From: Thiosocius sp965601425
GTDB taxonomy: Bacteria > Pseudomonadota > Gammaproteobacteria > Chromatiales > Chromatiaceae
DNA: 19,182 nucleotides
Assembly (NCBI GenBank): GCA_965601425.1
Contig: CBFCWF010000057.1
Coordinates: 1-19,182, forward strand
Direction of reading: 5' to 3'
The notes beneath the pieces were generated by a model that saw only the letters and a program-made list of their open reading frames with translations, did no database searches and was not told where the DNA came from. Shown here piece after piece: positions 14,300 through 19,182 of the stretch. A program made the position numbers and the translations under genes. The stretch's first letter is position 1; each line of letters begins with the position of its first letter.

Positions 14300-15561
14300 T
14301 AGCTGGTCCCCTCCTGCCACGACGAAAGATAGCGTTGCTGCGCTTCGGTCAGGCTGTCGATCTGCACGCCGAGCGCCGCGAGCTTGAGTCGTGCTACCCG
14401 TCGGTCGATCTCGGGTGGCACATCGTGCACCTGGGGCGCCAGCGGGGTGGGCCGCGTTGCCAGATGGATCGCGCACAGCAACTGGTTCGCAAAGCTCATG
14501 TCCATCACCGCCGAGGGGTGGCCCTCGGCAGCGGCCAGATTGACCAGGCGCCCCTCGGCCAGCAGCCGCAGGCGGCGACCGTCCGCGAGCCGGTATTCGT
14601 CGACCGATGCACGCGGCCGCTGCCGCTCCACAGCGAGCGCCTGCAGCGCCGGTATATCGATCTCGACGTTGAAATGGCCCGAGTTCGCCAGTACGCAGCC
14701 GTCTCTTGCGACCTCGAGATGCGCCGCGCCGATCACATGCTTGTCCCCGGTTGCGCTGACGATAAAATCCGAGTGCGGGGCCGCGTCGATCAACGGCATC
14801 ACCCGATAGCCGTCCATCGTCGCCTCGAGCGCACGCAACGGGTCGACCTCGGTTACGATCACGTGGGCGCCATGCCCTTTCGCGCGCAACGCGATGCCGC
14901 GCCCGCACCAGCCGTAGCCGACCACCGTGAACGTCTTGCCTGCAAGCAGGATATTGGTCGCGCGGATGATGCCGTCGAGCGTGCTCTGGCCCGTCCCGTA
15001 GCGGTTGTCGAACAGGTGTTTGGTCATCGCGTCGTTGACTGCGATGACCGGGAAGCGCAGCTGTCCGGCCGCCGCCATCGCGCGCAGCCGGATCACGCCG
15101 GTCGTGGTTTCCTCGGTGCCGCCAAGCATCGTCTCGAGCAGCCCGGTGCGGTGGCGATGGATCTCGCTGACCAGATCGGCCCCGTCGTCCATCGTGATCG
15201 CCGGTCGGTGATCGAGCGCGGCCTCGATGTGCCGGTAGTAGGCCGCGGTCGACTCGCCGCGGATGGCAAAGACCGGGATGCCGTAGTGCTGGACCAGCGC
15301 GGCCGCCACATCGTCCTGGGTACTCAGCGGGTTGCTCGCGCACAGCACCAGGTCGGCGCCGGCCGCCTGCAGTGCGCGCGCCAAGTTGGCCGTCTCGGTG
15401 GTGATGTGCAGGCAGCCCGACAGGCGGATACCCTGCAGCGGCCGTGCGTCGACGAACCCCTGCATCAGCCCCTTGAGCACCGGCATCTCCTGCCAGGCCC
15501 ACTCGATGCGCTGCACGCCCTGTGGCGCGAGTCCCGGGTCACGTATATCGGATGTTTGCAT
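14299..15561 (-). CDS. ahcY: Adenosylhomocysteinase (SAH hydrolase), short form
   Basis: AhcY reversibly hydrolyses S-adenosylhomocysteine to adenosine and homocysteine with tightly bound NAD, relieving product inhibition of methyltransferases. The 420 residues include His52 (CLHITTE), Asp126 (MDDGADL), Glu151 (TEETTTG), Lys181 and Asp185 (NDAMTKHLFDN), which line up with the human catalytic set, and the NAD loop VVGYGWCGRG at 213-222. It is shorter than the usual proteobacterial enzyme: the approximately 40-residue insertion is absent. The C-terminus ends QQRYLSSWQEGTS and lacks the KPDHYRY motif that reaches into the neighbouring NAD site in most bacteria and eukaryotes. This form resembles Thermotoga and archaeal enzymes. 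It precedes pcm with a one-base overlap. I looked for an SAH riboswitch upstream and did not see its conserved core. Confidence 0.94.
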   Translation of the reverse strand: MQTSDIRDPGLAPQGVQRIEWAWQEMPVLKGLMQGFVDARPLQGIRLSGCLHITTETANLARALQAAGADLVLCASNPLSTQDDVAAALVQHYGIPVFAIRGESTAAYYRHIEAALDHRPAITMDDGADLVSEIHRHRTGLLETMLGGTEETTTGVIRLRAMAAAGQLRFPVIAVNDAMTKHLFDNRYGTGQSTLDGIIRATNILLAGKTFTVVGYGWCGRGIALRAKGHGAHVIVTEVDPLRALEATMDGYRVMPLIDAAPHSDFIVSATGDKHVIGAAHLEVARDGCVLANSGHFNVEIDIPALQALAVERQRPRASVDEYRLADGRRLRLLAEGRLVNLAAAEGHPSAVMDMSFANQLLCAIHLATRPTPLAPQVHDVPPEIDRRVARLKLAALGVQIDSLTEAQQRYLSSWQEGTS

Positions 15562-15816
15562 GACCTGTCTGCGGCCGTCCGCGCGGTCGGCCTCCGTTTT
15601 CCATCGTGCCAGGCTGGCGGCAGGGACCGCCGTCTGTTCCCTACTCCCACTATATCCGATCCCGCCGAACGAAGGCGGACGGCGTCACTGTGCCACCGTG
15701 GCCGGCGAGGCGCCGGGACATACAGCGGGCGCGAGGCGTAACGGGCATCTATGCTATCCAGATGAGTGCACGGAAATCCGCGGCCGCCCGGCTTCGCACG
15801 ATGCGGCGCTAGGCGA
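15562..15816. promoter_or_regulatory. Divergent intergenic region between ahcY and the SLC13 transporter
   Basis: These 255 bases must hold the ahcY-pcm promoter and probably the transporter promoter. On the minus strand TATAGT at about 15649-15654 could be a -10 element for ahcY, but no good -35 sits 16-18 bases away. A 5-bp stem CCGCC/GGCGG occurs near 15663-15679. I cannot assign either promoter with confidence. Confidence 0.3.
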
Positions 15817-17649
15817 ATGGACTGGCCCGCCCCGCCGAACGACCACGCATACTGGGCGCTGCTACTCACGGCGGCGGCGCTGCTCCTGTTCACGCGGGAA
15901 CGCATCGCGCTGCAGACCTCCAGCCTGTTCGTGCTTGTCGCGCTGACGCTCGGGTTCGAATTGTTCCCCTTCGAACAGGCGGGGCGGACACTGCATGCCA
16001 GCGACTTCTTCCTGGGCTTTGGCCACGAGGCGCTGGTCGCCGTCTGTGCGCTGATGATCGCGGGGCAGGGACTGGTGCGCACCGGCGCGCTGGAACCCGT
16101 GGGGCGCCTGTTGTCGCGGGCCTGGGAAACGGCGCCGTCCCTGTCCCTGCTGCTGACGCTCTTGGTCGGCGCCGTGCTGAGCGCCTTCGTCAACAATGTC
16201 CCGATCGTCGTGCTACTGCTGCCGATACTGATCAGCGTCTCGTTGCGCACCAAGACGCCCGCATCGGGGGTGTTGATGCCGATGGGGTTCGCGACGCTGG
16301 TCGGCGGCATGAGCACGACCATCGGCACCTCGACCAACCTGTTGGTCGTCAGCGTCGCCAGCGACCTGGGGCTGCCCAGGCTGCAGATGTTCGACTTCTT
16401 CCTGCCGGTCTCGGTCGCCGCGGGCGTCGCGCTGCTCTACCTCTGGCTGATCGCCCCGCGTCTGCTGCCGATCCGCCATACTGACCTCGACGACGCCACA
16501 CCGCGTATCTTCGCGGCCCAGCTCCTGATCACCGCGGACAGCTTCGCCGACGGCAGGACACTGGCCGAGGCGGTTGCCAGGGCCGGCGGAGAGATGCGCG
16601 TTTCGCGCATATTGCGCGGTGACGAGAGTTTCCTGTTGCCATTGCCTGACGCGATGCTGCGTGCCGGTGACCGGCTGCTGCTCAGCGACAGCGCGGAAAA
16701 CCTCAAGGAATACGAGAGCACGCTCGGGGCCGCGCTCTACGCCGGCGATGCGCCGGTGGACGAGCACAACCCGCTACGAGCCGAAGACCAGCAGTTGGCC
16801 GAGGTGGTTGTGACCCAGGGCTCGTCGCTGGACGGCGCCAGCCTGAACGGGTCAAGCTTCGCCGAGCGCTATCAGTTGCTCACGCTGGCCCTGCACCGAG
16901 CCGGCTGGCAGTTGCAGGCGATGCGCAGCGATATCCAGGAAGTGCGGCTTCGCGTCGGCGACGTGGTGCTGATCCAGGGCACGCGCGATCGGTTTGCCGA
17001 ACTCAAGCGTGGCGGTGACGTGCTGGTCCTGGACGCTACCGCTGATCTGCCGACCACCCAGCGTGCACCGCTCGCGCTGGGAATCATGGCCTGTGTCATC
17101 CTCAGCGCGGCGTTCGGCTGGCTGCCGATTGCGATCAGTGCCACGGCCGGGGTGTTGCTGATGCTGGCGACCGCTTGCCTGAGCTGGCGCGACGCAGCAC
17201 GCGCGCTGAACACGCAGGTGATACTGATCGTCGTCGCGAGCCTGGCGCTTGGCGCGGCCCTGGTCGAAACCGGTGCGGCCGATTATCTCGCCACCCTGTT
17301 CGTGATCGCGAGCGAGGGGGCGTCGGCCGCTCAGCTGATCAGCGGCCTGATGCTGTTGATGGCATTGATGACGAACATCGTGTCGAACAATGCCGCGGCG
17401 CTGATCGGTACGCCGATTGCTGTCGGCATCGCACGTCAGCTCGGTCTGCCAGAAGAGCCCTTCGTGCTGGCCGTGCTGTTTGGCGCGAATATGAGCTATG
17501 CGACGCCGATCGCGTACAAGACCAACCTGCTTGTCATGAGCGCGGCCGGCTACCGCTTTACCGATTTCCTGCGCGTCGGCCTTCCGCTGACGTTGCTGAT
17601 GTGGGCCGTGTTTTCCTGGCTGCTGCCGAGGCTTTATGGTTTGGGCTGA
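15817..17649 (+). CDS. SLC13/DASS-type anion transporter with two RCK_C (TrkA-C) domains
   Basis: This inner-membrane permease of the divalent-anion:Na+ symporter type probably moves sulfate, another oxyanion or a dicarboxylate. It has 610 residues. An N-terminal membrane half (about 8-220) carries SAFVNNVPIV near 122 and IGTSTNLLVVS. Two cytoplasmic RCK_C domains follow at about 229-310 and 328-405, each with the GDRLLL or GDVVLIQG turn typical of the fold. The C-terminal membrane half (about 419-608) carries NIVSNNAAALIGTPI near 520 and YATPIAYKTNLLVM. The paired SNN/NTN-type motifs are those that hold anion and sodium in this family. A GTG 17 codons upstream (15766) is possible, but it lacks a ribosome site and the ATG at 15817 has AGGCG nearby. 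Substrate cannot be read from sequence. Confidence 0.85.
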   Translation: MDWPAPPNDHAYWALLLTAAALLLFTRERIALQTSSLFVLVALTLGFELFPFEQAGRTLHASDFFLGFGHEALVAVCALMIAGQGLVRTGALEPVGRLLSRAWETAPSLSLLLTLLVGAVLSAFVNNVPIVVLLLPILISVSLRTKTPASGVLMPMGFATLVGGMSTTIGTSTNLLVVSVASDLGLPRLQMFDFFLPVSVAAGVALLYLWLIAPRLLPIRHTDLDDATPRIFAAQLLITADSFADGRTLAEAVARAGGEMRVSRILRGDESFLLPLPDAMLRAGDRLLLSDSAENLKEYESTLGAALYAGDAPVDEHNPLRAEDQQLAEVVVTQGSSLDGASLNGSSFAERYQLLTLALHRAGWQLQAMRSDIQEVRLRVGDVVLIQGTRDRFAELKRGGDVLVLDATADLPTTQRAPLALGIMACVILSAAFGWLPIAISATAGVLLMLATACLSWRDAARALNTQVILIVVASLALGAALVETGAADYLATLFVIASEGASAAQLISGLMLLMALMTNIVSNNAAALIGTPIAVGIARQLGLPEEPFVLAVLFGANMSYATPIAYKTNLLVMSAAGYRFTDFLRVGLPLTLLMWAVFSWLLPRLYGLG

Positions 17650-17670
17650 CCGCCGGCGGAGGGGGGTGAG

Positions 17671-18066
17671 ATGAATAAGGGCGGCGACCCGCGTATTGCG
17701 CATTTTGTCCGGGATACCCTGGGCTGCACCTGTCCGGAAACCGTGTTCGACCGGATCGCGCTGCATCTGGGCGGCCCGGGGCGGATGATTGCGAAAATCG
17801 AGCTTGGGGGCCGCCTGTTGATCTACCTGGTCGATGCGGATCGGGGGCCGGACATTGCTCGGCAGCTTGGCGCGGCAGTGCAGCGTGGTGTCGTGGAACG
17901 TGACAGCCGCGGCTTCAACCGCTTCAGGCTGGTCGTGCTCGCATCCGCTGCGGAGGCGCGGATCGACCGGGCGGAGCAGGTGTTCCGGCAGCTGCCACAG
18001 CGCGATGCGCGCACGCACCTGCACATCGTGGAGCCGGCAGTCGTGGCCACCTTTCTTCCGCGCTAG
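17671..18066 (+). CDS. Small conserved-looking CxCP protein of unknown function
   Basis: I do not recognise a characterised family. The 131-residue soluble protein has no signal peptide or membrane segment. Near its start, HFVRDTLGCTCPETVF places Cys19 and Cys21 in a CxCP motif, which could bind metal or form a redox pair; no other cysteine follows, so a full four-cysteine site would need a dimer. The rest alternates short hydrophobic strands and helices in an alpha/beta pattern. The start is well supported: GGAGGGGGGTGAG precedes the ATG. It begins 21 bases after the transporter stop, so the two are very probably co-transcribed. It ends with TAG. Confidence 0.75.
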   Translation: MNKGGDPRIAHFVRDTLGCTCPETVFDRIALHLGGPGRMIAKIELGGRLLIYLVDADRGPDIARQLGAAVQRGVVERDSRGFNRFRLVVLASAAEARIDRAEQVFRQLPQRDARTHLHIVEPAVVATFLPR

Positions 18067-18185
18067 CGTCTGCGCCGGTCAGCGTCCGTCCACAAGGCGT
18101 CCGCCCGACGCTACGCTGCGCGGGTGTAAAATGCCGGACGAGCAGTCGGCCCAACGGCGACAGACGATTCACAGACGCAAACCCG
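18067..18185 (+). promoter_or_regulatory. Upstream region of the HTH-PBP regulator
   Basis: A TGTAAAAT at 18125-18132 looks like an extended -10 box, with only a weak -35 (CCGACG) about 16 bases before the TAAAAT hexamer. No terminator with a T-run is visible after the CxCP gene, so the regulator may also be read from the transporter operon. Confidence 0.3.
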
Positions 18186-19073
18186 ATGTCACAGCAAGAG
18201 ACCGAATACCTCACTACCAGAGAACTCGCCGAGCTGCTGCGGATCAAAGAGCGTAAGGTCTATGATCTGGCCGCCTCCGGCCAGATCCCGTGCTCGCGTG
18301 CGATGGGCAAATTGCTGTTTCCGCGCCAGGAGATCCAGGCCTGGCTGGCGCGCGAGAGTTCCGGCGGTGAGCAGCCCGGGGTGGCGCGCCGCCCGGATGT
18401 CTTGCTCGGCAGCTACGAGCCGTTACTCGAGTGGGCGTTGCGTGAGTCCGGCTGCGGTCTCGCCACACTGCTCGACGGCAGCATGGACGGACTCGAGCGC
18501 TTCGTGCGCGGCGAGGGCCTGGCAACGGGGCTCCATGTCTACGATCCGGCAAGCGATGAATGGAATGTCCCGCTGGTCGCGGCCAGATTTGCCCATGCGC
18601 CGGTCGCGTTGATCGAGTTCGGCTGGCGCGAGCGCGGCCTGATCGTCGCGCCCGGCCGTGAGGCCGACTTCGCGGAGCCGACCGCGCTCAGGGGGCGGCG
18701 GCTGGTGCCGCGCCAGGACGGCGCGGGCAGCCAGGTACTGCTGGATCACCTGCTCGCACAGGCCGGACTCGAAGCGCAGGATGTGCAGTGGGCAGGTACC
18801 GCACGCACCGAGTCGGACGCCGCGCTCGCGGTGCTCGAGGGTAAGGCCGACGCGACGCTCGGTCTGCGGGCGATGGCCGGGCAACTGCGCCTCGGCTTCG
18901 TCCCGCTGCTGCGCGAGCGCTATGATCTGCTGGTCGATCGTGCGGCCTGGTTCGACCCACCCATGCAACAGCTCATCCGCTTCTGCCGCTCTGCCGCGTT
19001 TCAGGCCAAGGCGGCGGACCTTGCCGGTTATCGGATCGATGGATTCGGTGAGGTGCGTTTCAATGGCGCTTGA
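18186..19073 (+). CDS. One-component regulator: excisionase-type HTH fused to a periplasmic-binding-protein-like domain
   Basis: The 295-residue cytosolic protein starts with a MerR/excisionase-type helix-turn-helix (about 8-58, EYLTTRELAELLRIKERKVYDL with the wing GKLLFPRQEIQAWL). A PBP-like ligand-binding domain (about 70-290) follows, with the GSYEPLLEWAL opening, LIEFGWRERGLIV and the hinge sequence RLVPRQDGAGSQVLLDHLL. In related proteins this fused domain is thought to sense molybdate or tungstate and control the matching ABC transporter or molybdoenzyme genes; the ligand here is inference. No signal peptide is present, consistent with an intracellular sensor. The ribosome site before the ATG is weak. 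Any transporter it controls would lie beyond the window end. Confidence 0.85.
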   Translation: MSQQETEYLTTRELAELLRIKERKVYDLAASGQIPCSRAMGKLLFPRQEIQAWLARESSGGEQPGVARRPDVLLGSYEPLLEWALRESGCGLATLLDGSMDGLERFVRGEGLATGLHVYDPASDEWNVPLVAARFAHAPVALIEFGWRERGLIVAPGREADFAEPTALRGRRLVPRQDGAGSQVLLDHLLAQAGLEAQDVQWAGTARTESDAALAVLEGKADATLGLRAMAGQLRLGFVPLLRERYDLLVDRAAWFDPPMQQLIRFCRSAAFQAKAADLAGYRIDGFGEVRFNGA

Positions 19074-19182
19074 AGGTGCCAAGAACGCCGGGAGAAAACA
19101 GGAGGAAACTCAGCGCACGCCGTTTGCCGAACAGTACGTCCGTCGATGTTCGATAAGACGGCGTGACGGCCCAGATCCAGGC
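19063..19182 (+). CDS. Possible start of a further gene, cut by window end
   Basis: An ATG at 19063 overlaps the end of the regulator by 11 bases and stays open for 40 codons to the window edge. The predicted residues are strongly charged and resemble no family I know. An AGGAGG at 19100-19105 has no start codon at proper distance within the window. It may be non-coding. Confidence 0.2.
   Translation, partial: MALEGAKNAGRKQEETQRTPFAEQYVRRCSIRRRDGPDPG

Noticed and set aside
13622..15502. 626-residue open frame covering pcm and most of ahcY
   Set aside because: Only its last 225 codons resemble a protein family; the rest is an arginine-rich shadow of ahcY in another frame.
15562..15700. SAH riboswitch upstream of ahcY
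   Set aside because: The leader lacks the conserved GAGGAGCGCTGC-type core; only a small unrelated stem is present.
16852..18024. 390-residue minus-strand open frame opposite the transporter
   Set aside because: His/Gln/Arg-rich antisense shadow of the SLC13-type gene and the CxCP gene.
19095..19115. AGGAGG as the ribosome site of a following gene
   Set aside because: No ATG, GTG or TTG at proper distance opens a lasting frame before the window ends.

Overview
The window reads as GC-rich chromosomal DNA from a gammaproteobacterium. The ubiE-ubiJ-ubiB order for aerobic ubiquinone synthesis, a DUF971 gene ahead of ubiE, a YaiL/DUF2058 gene and a PrkA-YeaH-SpoVR operon closely resembling E. 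coli yeaG-yeaH-ycgB all point there. A purple-sulfur-bacterium relative (Chromatiales-like) is my guess from gene style only. There is no rRNA, tRNA, CRISPR array, insertion sequence or phage gene that I can support. Most of the window is core genome; the TIR gene and its membrane neighbour look most accessory.

Layout from left to right. (1) 2-1495 (+) is a malonyl-CoA synthetase (MatB type) missing only its first residues, followed by a clear intrinsic terminator at 1676-1698. (2) 1496-2130 is a 635-base gap holding that terminator, a strong nested inverted repeat (1782-1879) and a well-spaced sigma-54 promoter match (2065-2081). (3) 2131-6903 (+) is the prkA-yeaH-spoVR stress operon, the last two genes overlapping as ATGA. 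(4) 11201 down to 6955 (-) is DUF971, ubiE, ubiJ, ubiB and DUF2058. The ubiB reading frame carries one in-frame amber codon (8853-8855), so as written the gene is broken. (5) 11301-13553 (+) is an unassigned polytopic membrane protein and a TIR-domain protein with one C-terminal membrane helix. (6) 15561 down to 13622 (-) is ahcY and pcm, overlapping by one base: SAH hydrolase with a SAM-dependent protein-repair methyltransferase. (7) 15817-18066 (+) is an SLC13/DASS-type transporter with two RCK_C (TrkA-C) domains and a small unknown CxCP protein. (8) 18186-19073 (+) is a one-component regulator joining an excisionase-type HTH to a periplasmic-binding-protein-like domain, possibly sensing molybdate or tungstate.

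Functionally the window mixes methyl-group metabolism (ubiE and pcm make SAH, ahcY removes it), quinone synthesis, anion transport and two stress or immunity modules. The points most worth checking are the ubiB amber codon, the sigma-54 promoter in front of prkA, the structured element at 1782-1879, the TIR-membrane protein and the short, Thermotoga/archaeal-like AhcY.
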